A stretch of DNA of 42,869 nucleotides from a virus, in IMG/VR virus record IMGVR_UViG_3300035633_000205, positions 1 through 42,869 of that record; one strand, written 5' to 3'. Position numbers and translations under genes: made by a program. Numbering within the stretch: the stretch's first letter is position 1; the number at the start of each line of letters is the position of its first letter. The notes beneath the pieces are model-generated. The model was not told the origin of the DNA and did no database searches. It saw only the letters and a program-made list of their open reading frames with translations. Below, in pieces: positions 25,518 through 33,909 of this stretch.

Positions 25518-26788
25518 GTTGGAACGAACGCATAGAAAATCCCTATCAGATCACCACTGGTGATGGCCAGCAATACACTGTGCTTTGGAAAAATGCAGTC
25601 ATCACCCAACAATTCAATTTGTCGATCTTCGAATTTGAAAATGTTTCTGGGTCACTAGTGAAGAAGTCACAGCCGGTCGGACGAAGGTTCAATGTTGAAT
25701 TTTACTTTACTGGTGATGACCACCTAGATGTTAGAGCAAGATTCGAACAGTCAGCGAATGATGTCAGACCATGGAATGTCAATCACCCATACTTTGACAA
25801 CCTACTTGTTCAGCCGGTTGCACCAATAGTTTATGACACCACTGGACACAATGTGACCAAGGTTACAACCACGATCATGGAAAGCATTACTGTGGTCTTA
25901 CCACGTGGCACGCAGCAACCCACAGACATTATCACAGAAGGGAAGGTAAACACAGATGAACTTGCTGTCACAGCTGCTGATCTACAGGTGGAAACTTTGA
26001 CAGCCACGGAAGTCCAAGGAATTGATCAAAATTTGGACTTTGCAAACAATCAAATCACCGCGATTATTGAAACAGACACTGAAGCATTCAATTTTCAGAA
26101 CACCCTGCTTGACGCAAAGGCATTTGTTGAAAATGCGATCAATAGACCCATCGAATTCCTTCGGAAAGTTCAGGACGTAATCAATTTCCCTTTTCAGCTG
26201 GTCAATAGTGTAAGACAAAGAATCAATGTGCTTCGGGATGTTTTTGATGGTGTTGTGACATCGCTTGGAAATTTGACCGGGCTATCTAAAAACGAAAAAT
26301 CATACTTTGAATTTATCGGATCAGCAGCAGTGTCTTCACAATGCGCTGCAGCCGTTACAAACACACAACCGGGCACAGAAACTGGTGATGAAGAAGTGCT
26401 GACAGTGTCATATGAAACCGTTGATGATGTTGACGAAGTGGTGTCTCAGATCGTGGAACTATTCAACACATACATTGATACTTTGGATGCTGTGCAGACA
26501 GACACTGCAACAGACCCTGAATCATTTGTACCCAATGCTGAAGCAGCGTTTGCACTGCAGCAGTTAGTGTCATTCACTATTGCGCGATTGTTTGAAATTG
26601 CACTAGACAATCAGGTTGAACAGCAGTTGGAAGTTGAAGCTGACACGAACATTATTGAACTTGCCCACAGGATTTATGGGCTGGATGAATTGGATGAAAA
26701 TCTGGAAAGGCTGATCAGACAAAACAACATCAGCCTGAATGAATTATTTTTGGTGCCGAAGGGACGGGTGATCCGATACTATAAATGA
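25514..26788 (+). CDS. Mu gpN-like DNA circularisation/baseplate protein
   Basis: 424 residues. The N-terminus contains the DNA_circ_N pattern: RARFEQSANDVRPWNVNHPYFDNLLVQPV, then NVTKVTTTIMESI, which is close to the usual text of this family. A helical middle follows, and the last ~45 residues (ADTNIIELAHRIYGLDELDE to GRVIRYYK) look like the short LysM-like tail of these proteins. In Mu, gpN is a baseplate component next to gpP. It is followed after six bases by the gpP-like gene. Confidence 0.75.
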   Translation: MSWNERIENPYQITTGDGQQYTVLWKNAVITQQFNLSIFEFENVSGSLVKKSQPVGRRFNVEFYFTGDDHLDVRARFEQSANDVRPWNVNHPYFDNLLVQPVAPIVYDTTGHNVTKVTTTIMESITVVLPRGTQQPTDIITEGKVNTDELAVTAADLQVETLTATEVQGIDQNLDFANNQITAIIETDTEAFNFQNTLLDAKAFVENAINRPIEFLRKVQDVINFPFQLVNSVRQRINVLRDVFDGVVTSLGNLTGLSKNEKSYFEFIGSAAVSSQCAAAVTNTQPGTETGDEEVLTVSYETVDDVDEVVSQIVELFNTYIDTLDAVQTDTATDPESFVPNAEAAFALQQLVSFTIARLFEIALDNQVEQQLEVEADTNIIELAHRIYGLDELDENLERLIRQNNISLNELFLVPKGRVIRYYK

Positions 26789-26794
26789 TGAAGC

Positions 26795-27835
26795 ATGGCT
26801 TTGAATGTAACTATTGATGGAGAACAATTCGAATTTTTCCAGTCTGCTTCACTTACCTTCAGGTATAATAGCGTGGGAAGCAGTTTCAAATTGAAGGGCT
26901 TTTTCGATCAGGGCAATCAAGAAATCAGAAGATTGTTCAGGCCATTGCAGTTCAGACGAATTGTCATTAAAGATGATGACAGGACTGTTTTGACCGGAAC
27001 TGTAATCAACACTTCGTTCACGGCAACAAAAACAGAAGAACTTGCCACATTGACTGGGTATTCATTGCCCGGTGTTTTGGAAGACTGTCAGATTCCGGTC
27101 AGTTCATATCCTTTACAGTTCGACAACCTTTCTATCAAGCAGATAGCAGAACAATTGATTCAGCCATTTGGAATAAGATTGGTGGTTGATGATCTAGCTA
27201 GTGAAGGCGCAAATGAAGTGATCACTAGGGTGACCGCTAATGATGGGCAATCAATCCAAGACTTCATCAGTAAAACATGCAGTCAGAAAAACCTGATCCT
27301 TTCACATGACGTTCGTGGAAGACTGGTGATCACACGCGCACGGACATCTGGTCAAATTCAAACATTTTTTGATGCACAGACACCAGTGACAAAGCTGGAT
27401 TCAGTATTTAATGGCCGTGGTCTTCACAGTGATATCACAGTGTTCAAACAGACCAGCATTCAAGGCGGAAATGCTGCTGAAGAAAGCATTGAAAACCCAT
27501 TTGTGTCCAGCTTTAGACCAACCACCAGAACACAGACCACGGGCACAGAAAATGACACACAGCAAGCTGCAAGAAATGTGTTGGCTGAAGAATTAAGAAA
27601 CATCAATGTCACTATCACCACAGACAGGTGGTATTGGTTGAATGGTGAACGGTTAGAGATTATGCAGCCGAACCGTGTTGTTGGTGTCAGGTCTGAACGC
27701 GCATACCTTTTTGGCGTCCAAAGATGGTTTGTTGAAGAAGTAACACTGAACAGTGATCCGTCAAAGCAGACTGGAATTGTAAAATTAGTACTTCCAGAAG
27801 TGTACAATAATGAACCCGTAAAGAGCAGATTCTAA
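26795..27835 (+). CDS. Baseplate hub protein, Mu gpP/gp44-like
   Basis: 346 residues. Pattern of gp27-type hub proteins: an opening strand set (VTIDGEQFEFFQSASLTFRY), LTGTVINTSFTATKTEELATLTGYSLPGVLEDCQIP, the SIKQIAEQLIQPFGIRLV helix-strand unit, and ANDGQSIQDFISKTCSQKNL. These form the ring between tube and spike. Its last base is the first base of the spike gene (TAATG). The order N, P, spike matches Mu N, P, 45. Confidence 0.8.
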   Translation: MALNVTIDGEQFEFFQSASLTFRYNSVGSSFKLKGFFDQGNQEIRRLFRPLQFRRIVIKDDDRTVLTGTVINTSFTATKTEELATLTGYSLPGVLEDCQIPVSSYPLQFDNLSIKQIAEQLIQPFGIRLVVDDLASEGANEVITRVTANDGQSIQDFISKTCSQKNLILSHDVRGRLVITRARTSGQIQTFFDAQTPVTKLDSVFNGRGLHSDITVFKQTSIQGGNAAEESIENPFVSSFRPTTRTQTTGTENDTQQAARNVLAEELRNINVTITTDRWYWLNGERLEIMQPNRVVGVRSERAYLFGVQRWFVEEVTLNSDPSKQTGIVKLVLPEVYNNEPVKSRF

Positions 27836-28374
27836 TGATCATTTCAGTTGCAGAAGTCATTGAAACAATTATTGAAAGCGGAAGACGATTGATTAAGGTC
27901 AGGCGGAAAGGAAAAAGCGATGTTCAGACACCGTTCCAGGTGACGTCATTTGGGGAAGACACGAATCCACCTGCAGGTCTTCGGGCAATTTACGGATGCA
28001 CAGAAGGCACCGGTGAACCGGTGGTGATCGGCTACTTGTCGGAACAAGTACTGGAAGATTTAGGTGTTGGGGAAAAAAGGATGTTCAGTACTGATGAAGA
28101 TGGCAATCTTTCAACATTCATAAAACTGAACAGTGACGGGACCATGCATCTTGCATCAGACAATGACTTTGCTGTTCGGTTTTCCGGATTTCAAGACGCT
28201 TTCAATGAGTTGAAGCAATCAGTGAACGATCTGACACAGGCATTCAATACACATACACATGCCACTGCAGCACTAGGAACACCTTCACCACCAACACCCG
28301 GACCAGGTATACCCGCGACACCAAACGCAACAGACCCAACACCAGCAAGAATTGATGAAATTAAAACACCTTAA
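27835..28374 (+). CDS. Baseplate central spike, Mu gp45/P2 gpV-like
   Basis: 179 residues. An N-terminal OB-like region (LIKVRRKGKSDVQTPFQV) is followed by GLRAIYGCTEGTGEPVVIGYL, then a beta-helix-like part and the apex sequence AFNTHTHATAALGTPSPP. The HTH motif is the His-x-His that binds an iron ion at the tip of gpV and gp45 spikes. The trimer would pierce the outer membrane when the sheath contracts. A Pro-rich tail follows. It is directly upstream of the amidase. Confidence 0.8.
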   Translation: MIISVAEVIETIIESGRRLIKVRRKGKSDVQTPFQVTSFGEDTNPPAGLRAIYGCTEGTGEPVVIGYLSEQVLEDLGVGEKRMFSTDEDGNLSTFIKLNSDGTMHLASDNDFAVRFSGFQDAFNELKQSVNDLTQAFNTHTHATAALGTPSPPTPGPGIPATPNATDPTPARIDEIKTP

Positions 28375-28384
28375 AGAAAATAGA

Positions 28385-28855
28385 ATGGCAGAATTGCAAC
28401 ACTTAGTTATTCACTGCGCAGCTACACCGCCAAGATTGAAGCTGACACCAGGTCACATCCGCCAATGGCATATGAAGGAACGTGGCTGGTCACGTGTTGG
28501 ATATTCAGACTTGATTGACCGGACCGGAAAGCTTCACAACTTAACGCCATTCAATCAGGATCAATTTGTTGATGACAACGAAATGACATGGGGTGTCCGT
28601 GGTATAAATGGCATCAGCAGACATCTGTGTTTGGAAGGGGGCACAAAGGATGAAGGCGGGTATGAATCACCACTTCACCAGCATGTTTTGATCCGGGCAT
28701 CTTTGAAAACTTATCTGAAGTACACCATTCTTCGTCACCCTAAAGTTAAGATCAGCGGTCATTCACACTGGGATACCGGCAAGCCCTTTTGCCCTGGATT
28801 CAATGTCGAAGATTACTTGGATTTTATTGGCATCAATCGTGACAACATCCTTTGA
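28385..28855 (+). CDS. N-acetylmuramoyl-L-alanine amidase endolysin (Amidase_2 type)
   Basis: 156 residues from the ATG at 28385; the frame is open upstream from 28352, but that would overlap the spike gene. T7 lysozyme-type zinc ligands can be read: His10 in LVIHCAATP, His126 or His128 in SGHSHWDTG, and Cys136 in KPFCPGF. The segment IRQWHMKERGWSRVGYSDLI is typical of the family. There is no signal peptide, so it needs a holin to reach the cell wall. It cleaves the bond between muramic acid and L-alanine. Confidence 0.9.
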   Translation: MAELQHLVIHCAATPPRLKLTPGHIRQWHMKERGWSRVGYSDLIDRTGKLHNLTPFNQDQFVDDNEMTWGVRGINGISRHLCLEGGTKDEGGYESPLHQHVLIRASLKTYLKYTILRHPKVKISGHSHWDTGKPFCPGFNVEDYLDFIGINRDNIL

Positions 28856-28860
28856 TTGAC

Positions 28861-28868
28861 TACCTTTG
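28861..28868 (+). promoter_or_regulatory. Bacteroidota -7 box (TACCTTTG)
   Basis: An exact TAnnTTTG six bases after the amidase stop and 32 bases before the ATG at 28901. No clear -33 element at the normal distance. Confidence 0.5.
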
Positions 28869-28900
28869 AAATTCAATCATTAGCGTAAACAAGCAGAATT

Positions 28901-29206
28901 ATGAAAGAAAATGGGATCATCTCCAATGAGTTGGAAAAGGCGATTGCTGACAAAGTAGATCGAATGAAGAAGTTCAAAAATCCACTGGTTGAAATGGCAG
29001 ATGGGCCTGTGGTCCGGATGGCAATTCACATACTGGATGCGTCACTTGGCGAAAAGGTGGCTGAAGATCACCGGGATGAAGTCATTGCCACACTGGAAGG
29101 ATTCGCATACGATCAGCCGGAAAAAATGACATCTTCAGCGATAGAACTCATTCAGGAAGTGCTTGGTGACAAGTTGTCCGGCTTCATTGCAAAGATTTTC
29201 GGATAA
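28901..29206 (+). CDS. Small helical protein (hypothetical)
   Basis: 101 residues, mostly alpha-helical and charged (NELEKAIADKVDRMKKF, then VVRMAIHILDASLGEKVAE), ending in a more hydrophobic helix (LGDKLSGFIAKIFG). No signal peptide, membrane span or metal motif. It has its own promoter box and a strong terminator, so it is a one-gene transcript between the amidase and the spanin-like gene. A lysis-related role is possible from position only. Confidence 0.45.
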   Translation: MKENGIISNELEKAIADKVDRMKKFKNPLVEMADGPVVRMAIHILDASLGEKVAEDHRDEVIATLEGFAYDQPEKMTSSAIELIQEVLGDKLSGFIAKIFG

Positions 29207-29243
29207 TCCGAAAGTAGGTAGTTTTCATTGATTTGGGTTTTTT

Positions 29244-29277
29244 AAAGGACTGGTCCAACACCAGTCCTTTTTTTTTT
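29244..29277 (+). terminator. Rho-independent terminator
   Basis: A 10-bp stem AAAGGACTGG / CCAGTCCTTT around a seven-base loop, followed by a long T-run. The T-run leads directly into the next promoter box. Confidence 0.88.
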
Positions 29278-29278
29278 G

Positions 29279-29286
29279 TACCTTTG
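29279..29286 (+). promoter_or_regulatory. Bacteroidota -7 box (TACCTTTG) fused to the terminator tail
   Basis: An exact TAnnTTTG, two bases after the T-run and nine bases before the ATG at 29296. The expected start site leaves almost no leader. Confidence 0.6.
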
Positions 29287-29295
29287 GACTAAACA

Positions 29296-29586
29296 ATGCA
29301 GATCATGCAAAGCTTCATATATCATTTCTGGCCATTCGTCCTATCAGCAGCATTTGCTGGATTCGTGGTCTTAACACTTGATTGGATTTTGAAGGCAAGG
29401 AAGCTGAAGAAAGACATCAATTCAAGAACATTACAGGAAGCATGGCAGCTGCTAGACCGGTACAAAGAAGAACTTCGTGACGAACAAGCTGAAAAAAGGA
29501 AGCTTCAGCAAAAAGTCAATGAGCTGTACCAAGAACTTCACAGTCTTCAGGCCCGTGTGAATGAGCTGGAAAAAGGAAACTGCTGA
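29296..29586 (+). CDS. Spanin-like inner-membrane protein with coiled coil
   Basis: 96 residues: one N-terminal membrane helix at about 8-30 (FWPFVLSAAFAGFVVLTLDWIL), a basic stop-transfer patch (KARKLKKD) and a charged coiled coil to the C-terminus (EELRDEQAEKRKLQQKVNEL). This is the shape of Rz-type i-spanins, which with an outer-membrane lipoprotein fuse the two membranes at lysis. It lies near the amidase, but no o-spanin is embedded in or adjacent to it; one of the lipoproteins further on could serve. Confidence 0.5.
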   Translation: MQIMQSFIYHFWPFVLSAAFAGFVVLTLDWILKARKLKKDINSRTLQEAWQLLDRYKEELRDEQAEKRKLQQKVNELYQELHSLQARVNELEKGNC

Positions 29587-29591
29587 AAGGG

Positions 29592-29623
29592 TTTGTTTTA
29601 TTGGATACATTCCATTAGTATTG
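29592..29623 (+). promoter_or_regulatory. Promoter of the HTH/recombination operon (TTTG-N20-TAGTATTG)
   Basis: A TTTG at 29592-29595 and a TAnnATTG box at 29616-29623 (one mismatch to TAnnTTTG), spaced by exactly 20 bases. The first gene starts 23 bases after the box. Confidence 0.6.
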
Positions 29624-29645
29624 CAACACACTAACGTGAAACATT

Positions 29646-29942
29646 GTGATCCTTCACTTCAAAAAAGCACTGAAACTTGTCAACGCTCGCAGAAAAGAAA
29701 TTGGTGAAAAGAAGCTGACACAGCAAAAGCTGGGTGAAATCCTTCTTCCAGACAAGTCATACAAGGCAATCAATTACTTTTGGTTCTACACTAATTCAGG
29801 CCAGCGTGACACGTTTGAAATTAATCTGATCAATTTTGCATGTGAAGTGCTGGAAGTGGATGCCAACTTTCTATTTGGTCAGCCATCAGTGTATGATGAA
29901 GAATTCTGCAAGTTCTTTCCACCAGAAGCGCCTGAAGCATGA
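29646..29942 (+). CDS. Helix-turn-helix regulator
   Basis: 98 residues from a GTG start. Residues ~23-60 fit a Cro/CI-type HTH: KKLTQQKLGEILLPDKSYKA (helices 2-3) with a Trp/Tyr-rich recognition region, then ENFACEVLEVDANFLFG-like helices typical of the family (here INLINFACEVLEVDANFLFG). First gene of the recombination operon, so it may control this operon or the early/late switch. The GTG start is the only plausible one near the promoter. It overlaps the next gene by four bases. Confidence 0.65.
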   Translation: MILHFKKALKLVNARRKEIGEKKLTQQKLGEILLPDKSYKAINYFWFYTNSGQRDTFEINLINFACEVLEVDANFLFGQPSVYDEEFCKFFPPEAPEA

Positions 29943-30301
29943 ACAGAAGCCAGATAAAAAAGGACAAACTTTTTGTTTGGCTTGAAAAGTTTATTCCAGA
30001 CTTTCAGGAAAGAAAACAATATTGGATGTCTTTCCATCACACACGCGGGTACTTCAAACGAAGTGATCAGTCATTCACTGAACATATGCGTGCGGGAAGT
30101 GTTGAGTTTATGAAGGTGGTGTATGATCATAATGTGACCATAATTGAAGCTTGCAGACAGCTTTTGGTGACCCCTGGACCTGATGAAGATGAAGAACAGA
30201 TTCGGGCAATCAATGTGACACTGAAGGCTGCTGCTGTGTACTTACTAATAACTAACGACAAGGATGGAATCAGGAAATTCAATCGTCAAGTATCAGATTG
30301 A
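29939..30301 (+). CDS. Hypothetical protein in the recombination operon
   Basis: 120 residues, not recognised. Mixed charged helices (FVWLEKFIPDFQERKQYWM), an Arg/His patch (HHTRGYFKRSD), an acidic linker (GPDEDEEQ) and a C-terminal helix (VTLKAAAVYLLITND). Coupled to the HTH gene by an ATGA overlap and overlapping the next gene by 38 bases. Confidence 0.5.
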   Translation: MNRSQIKKDKLFVWLEKFIPDFQERKQYWMSFHHTRGYFKRSDQSFTEHMRAGSVEFMKVVYDHNVTIIEACRQLLVTPGPDEDEEQIRAINVTLKAAAVYLLITNDKDGIRKFNRQVSD

Positions 30302-31043
30302 CGACTATAAGCAAGTTCAACAGTTTAGCACAGAACTTGCAAGCTTCGTTGAACGAAGCAAATTGACAGTTGCCATTCAGGGCAACAAATACGTCAATGT
30401 TGAAGGATGGCAATTCGCGGCATCCAACTTTGGGATTATGTTCGAAGTGGATGAAGTCATTCGGCTTTCTGATCCCTATGACAAGATTCTGATCTACTAC
30501 GAAGAAGTGAAGATGAAACGTGGCCAAAAAACATGGAAGGAAGACAGACCATATCACATGTCTGTGCTGCAGCCTGGCCAGACCGAATTACCACCAATTG
30601 ATAAGGCACGGCACAAAAGGGATGTGATCAAACCCTTCTATTCTTACAGGGCAAGATGTGTGCTTCGAAACACGGAAGGTCAGATGATTGGGTCAGGTGT
30701 GGCTACCTGCAGTAACATGGAAAGTAAGAAGCGTGACTTTGACGAATACAGTGTTGCATCAATGGCACAGACACGGGCCACTGGGAAGGCAATGCGTTTG
30801 AAGTTCGGATTTGTATTTAAGCTTGCTGGATATGCTACCACACCCGCTGAAGAAATGGCAGAATTTCAAGACCTGCAGTCTGAAGCTGCAGCTTCACAAC
30901 CAAGGAAAAGAAAGGTCACTGCAAAGGCCTGGAAAGAAGCCATTGAAAAATACAAGCAGGGTGATGTAAGTTATGAAGACATTACATCACTGATCGAATT
31001 GACTGAAGAACAGCGATCTGAATTGGACAAACTATCAAATTAG
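30264..31043 (+). CDS. Phage DNA-metabolism protein, possible recombination/annealing protein
   Basis: 259 residues. A core runs from VNVEGWQFAASNFGIMF to ASMAQTRATGKAMRLKFGFVFKLAGYATTPAEEM; the SMAQTRA...AMR motif followed by LAGY.TPAEEM is one I associate with phage proteins near recombination nucleases, with some likeness to Erf/Rad52-type annealing proteins. A basic linker (QPRKRKVTAK) leads to a small helical C-terminal domain ending EEQRSELDKLS. The neighbours (SMC-like ATPase and Fe-S nuclease) support a recombination role. The only ATG near the operon junction is at 30264. The molecular function is an inference. Confidence 0.4.
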   Translation: MESGNSIVKYQIDDYKQVQQFSTELASFVERSKLTVAIQGNKYVNVEGWQFAASNFGIMFEVDEVIRLSDPYDKILIYYEEVKMKRGQKTWKEDRPYHMSVLQPGQTELPPIDKARHKRDVIKPFYSYRARCVLRNTEGQMIGSGVATCSNMESKKRDFDEYSVASMAQTRATGKAMRLKFGFVFKLAGYATTPAEEMAEFQDLQSEAAASQPRKRKVTAKAWKEAIEKYKQGDVSYEDITSLIELTEEQRSELDKLSN

Positions 31044-31052
31044 AAATAGACT

Positions 31053-32426
31053 ATGAATGTGACCTATCTGGAACTGAAGAACTTCAGGACCATTACAAAC
31101 TTCAGCGCTGACTTTGAAGGCGCTGTGTACTTGATCACCGGTGAAAATGAAGTTGGCAAAACTACATTGTTGACCGCTGTGACGGCCATGCTAACCGGTG
31201 AAAAGCCGGAAAATCTGCTTCAGGAAGGAAAGCAGAAGGGACATGCAAAGATGACAATTCAGGATGGTGCCGGAAGCGGATATGACATCGAATTATCATT
31301 TGATAAGCTGAATCCAAAAGGACGGTTGACCATCACGCAGCAGGACACCGGGATGATTGATAATAGGAAGACCATGCTGCAGCATCTGTTGCAATACACA
31401 GATTTTGACGCTGAAGATTTTCTGAAATGGTCAAAGACTGCTGAAGGAAGAAGGAAGCAGATGACATTTATTAAAAGCCTTCTTCCTGAAGACACACAAA
31501 AGCAGATAGCATCTATTGAAGCAAGTATTGCTGAACTGCGAGAGGAACGTAAGACGGCCAACACTGAACACACCATTGCGCATCGTTCACTTTCAAGAAT
31601 GACCTGGAATGACCAGTTCTTGAAAGACCACACTGAAAAAAAGTCGATCAAGAAAATTGCCGAAGAAAAGAGCAAGGTGCAGGCTGATAGACAGCAATGG
31701 GAAAATGCACAGAAAGAATATTCATCCATCAGTGATGCACTGCAAGACTTTGATAAAGCAGCAGCTGATAAACTTTCATTGATGGAAGACCGTCTTCGTG
31801 ACTTGCAGAAGCAGGTTGAACAGCAGTTGGCGACCATGGAAGATTTCAGAAATCAGGCGAAAAAGGACAAAAAAGAATTGATGTCTAGGAAGAAAGCTGC
31901 TGACAAGTGGTTCAATGAGCGTCAAGAACCATCCGTTGATCTGACAGAATTTGATGAAAAGATTCAGTCTGCAGAAGAACACAATGAAGCTGTTCAGACG
32001 GCTGATGAAATTCGCGTTTTAATCAGTCAGCGTGAAGAAGCAAAAGCGCAGCTTGATAAAATCGACGAACAGGTTGAACTGTATCAGGTGGAAAAATTGG
32101 ACCTTCTTTCAGGTGAATTGCCGGTGCCGGGCCTGTCTTTTACTGAAGATGGCCTGATGTTCGAAGGAAGGCCATTTGCGCCCGAATACCTTTCCACTTC
32201 ACAAGAAATGGAAATTGCAGCGCTATTGATTATGGCTAGTAATCCAAAGACAAAAATCTTCAGGATTCAGCAGGGTGAATCACTAGGCGCTGATAGACTC
32301 AAAGCCATTGTTGATTTTGCGATAAAGAATGGCTATCAAGGATTCATCGAGCAAGTGAACCGTGGTCAGAATGAACTTCGTGTTGAAAAAGTAACGGAAG
32401 AAGCAAATGCAACTCAAGACGTTTAA
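31053..32426 (+). CDS. SMC/Rad50-like AAA ATPase
   Basis: 457 residues. Opening YLELKNFRTITNFSADF and Walker A GENEVGKTT (residues 30-38) are typical of RecF/RecN/SbcC-type ATPases. A long coiled-coil middle (about residues 150-345) leads to an ABC-signature-like LSTSQE at residues 380-385 and a following KTKIFRIQQGESLG, where the Walker B strand would be; the usual acidic pair is not obvious there. The protein probably works with the neighbouring nuclease on DNA ends, as Rad50 does with Mre11 or SbcC with SbcD. It overlaps the next gene by 20 bases. Confidence 0.75.
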   Translation: MNVTYLELKNFRTITNFSADFEGAVYLITGENEVGKTTLLTAVTAMLTGEKPENLLQEGKQKGHAKMTIQDGAGSGYDIELSFDKLNPKGRLTITQQDTGMIDNRKTMLQHLLQYTDFDAEDFLKWSKTAEGRRKQMTFIKSLLPEDTQKQIASIEASIAELREERKTANTEHTIAHRSLSRMTWNDQFLKDHTEKKSIKKIAEEKSKVQADRQQWENAQKEYSSISDALQDFDKAAADKLSLMEDRLRDLQKQVEQQLATMEDFRNQAKKDKKELMSRKKAADKWFNERQEPSVDLTEFDEKIQSAEEHNEAVQTADEIRVLISQREEAKAQLDKIDEQVELYQVEKLDLLSGELPVPGLSFTEDGLMFEGRPFAPEYLSTSQEMEIAALLIMASNPKTKIFRIQQGESLGADRLKAIVDFAIKNGYQGFIEQVNRGQNELRVEKVTEEANATQDV

Positions 32427-32841
32427 CAGACACAATGCAAAAGGTCGATCAACGATTGACCCACAAGTAACCATCAATGGAAAGACTGGGTCTTTCTATC
32501 TGAACTATGCTGCATGCATGCTGATGGAAATTGGCCCATCAACCAAGGTCTTCATTGAGTTTCACCAGGATGAAAAGAAGCCCCTGGATTGGTACATGGA
32601 ATTGACTGATGCGCAAGGCACAGGCATTGCTTGTCATAAGCGCGCAACCACTGATAAGGGTCAGCACTTCAGTAATAAGTGGCTAATGCAGCACATACTT
32701 GAACAGCTGAATCTTCCAAAAGAAGAAATGTTCAAATTCAAGGTTGGAAAGAAAGACTTGGATTTGGTTCCTGGCATGAAGCTTTGGCCACTGATAACAA
32801 AGCCGGTGATTGACAACTGGAATAAAATGGGTGAATTGTAA
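32407..32841 (+). CDS. Hypothetical protein between ATPase and nuclease
   Basis: 144 residues, not recognised. A beta-rich N-terminal half (DPQVTINGKTGSFYLNYAAC, TKVFIEFHQDEKK) is followed by a helix (FSNKWLMQHILEQLNL) and a Lys-rich part (FKFKVGKKDLDL). Translation overlaps the ATPase by 20 bases and the nuclease by one base (TAATG), so it probably belongs to the same complex or pathway. No catalytic motif seen. Confidence 0.45.
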   Translation: MQLKTFNRHNAKGRSTIDPQVTINGKTGSFYLNYAACMLMEIGPSTKVFIEFHQDEKKPLDWYMELTDAQGTGIACHKRATTDKGQHFSNKWLMQHILEQLNLPKEEMFKFKVGKKDLDLVPGMKLWPLITKPVIDNWNKMGEL

Positions 32842-33677
32842 TGAAAGATACCATCACTCAGTCAATGATAAAAGACGTGGAAGATTACATGAAGAACAAG
32901 CAGTGTGGAAACATACTAAAGCATAAGTTCTTGGATGACCAGTTTCTTCCACCAACTGACATCATGAAGCTTGGTCAGTACTTTGAATACAAAGCAACGG
33001 GCCAGCTTCCAAAAGATGGCGTCAAGCCAGAACCAGAATTGACCAAGACCGGTTTAATGACAGCTGCTTATAAGCGTGCAGCAGCACAGGCACAGCATTT
33101 TCAACACTTGTGTGAAAAGATGGGAATTCACATCTTGGAAACCGGCCAGAAAAGAGTTCTTGCGCTCGTTCAGGATGGACAAGGTGTTTGGCATTACGAA
33201 GGAACCTGTGATTTCATTGCAGAATGGGATCAGATCAATTCAGAATGTGTGTTTGATTTGAAGTATTCTGGATTGCTGAATGATAAATGGAATGAATGGG
33301 GGTGGGGTGCACTGGGTGATCCTGACTGGATGAACACAAAACAATTTGTGACGCAGATGGAGAACAAAAAGACACAGGCGCTTCATTATTCAAAAATTTG
33401 GGGTCTTCCGTTCTTCTATTGGGTTTTTTCATCAGCACCCGGTGCAGAAGAAACAGGTCAGAATCTTCTATTCGAAATGAAAGCTGATGACTTCCAGCAC
33501 GAACAGCATCAGGTCCGGGCAAAGCTCGCATTGGACCAGTTCAACACCATTTCCAAAATAGGATTTGATCCATTGCCGGAATACAACCGGTGCAAGTCTT
33601 GTGAACTGCATGATCAGTGCACGGACAAAGTGACGATTCCTGAACCCATAGTGGTTCAGATACAGACTGCAGACTGA
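32841..33677 (+). CDS. PD-(D/E)XK exonuclease with Cas4/AddB-like iron-sulphur cysteines
   Basis: 278 residues. RecB-family nuclease motifs: Asp124 in GTCDFIAEW, Asp139-Leu-Lys141 in VFDLKYSG, and Gln179 in QALHYSKIWG. A Cys at 22 and a C-terminal Cys251-x2-Cys254-x5-Cys260 match the spacing of the 4Fe-4S cluster in Cas4, AddB and Dna2 nucleases. It would resect DNA ends for recombination or packaging. The three preceding genes are coupled to it. It ends just before the non-coding island. Confidence 0.75.
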   Translation: MKDTITQSMIKDVEDYMKNKQCGNILKHKFLDDQFLPPTDIMKLGQYFEYKATGQLPKDGVKPEPELTKTGLMTAAYKRAAAQAQHFQHLCEKMGIHILETGQKRVLALVQDGQGVWHYEGTCDFIAEWDQINSECVFDLKYSGLLNDKWNEWGWGALGDPDWMNTKQFVTQMENKKTQALHYSKIWGLPFFYWVFSSAPGAEETGQNLLFEMKADDFQHEQHQVRAKLALDQFNTISKIGFDPLPEYNRCKSCELHDQCTDKVTIPEPIVVQIQTAD

Positions 33678-33792
33678 AAGCAGACTAACAACCATATGTG
33701 ACGGGCTTTTTGTTGGCTTCAGCCTTAAAGTCAAGCCAATGTGAAGTGCAGTGTCCAGAAGGATTAAAAAGCTTCACATTCAACGAACACAG

Positions 33793-33824
33793 CCCACAGC
33801 AAGACATCTTTGCTGTGGGTGTTT
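33793..33824 (+). terminator. Hairpin H3, probable terminator of the recombination operon
   Basis: A perfect 10-bp stem with a seven-base loop (GACATCT), followed by TGTTTC. The T-tract is short, so termination may be partial. Confidence 0.5.
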
Positions 33825-33909
33825 CATCAGCTTTAAATTTTGCCCACGGTTTTCAAGACTTGTCACCAGGCAAAAGCCAAAACTGTCAATGGCTCGGTGG
33901 TAGCGTAAA

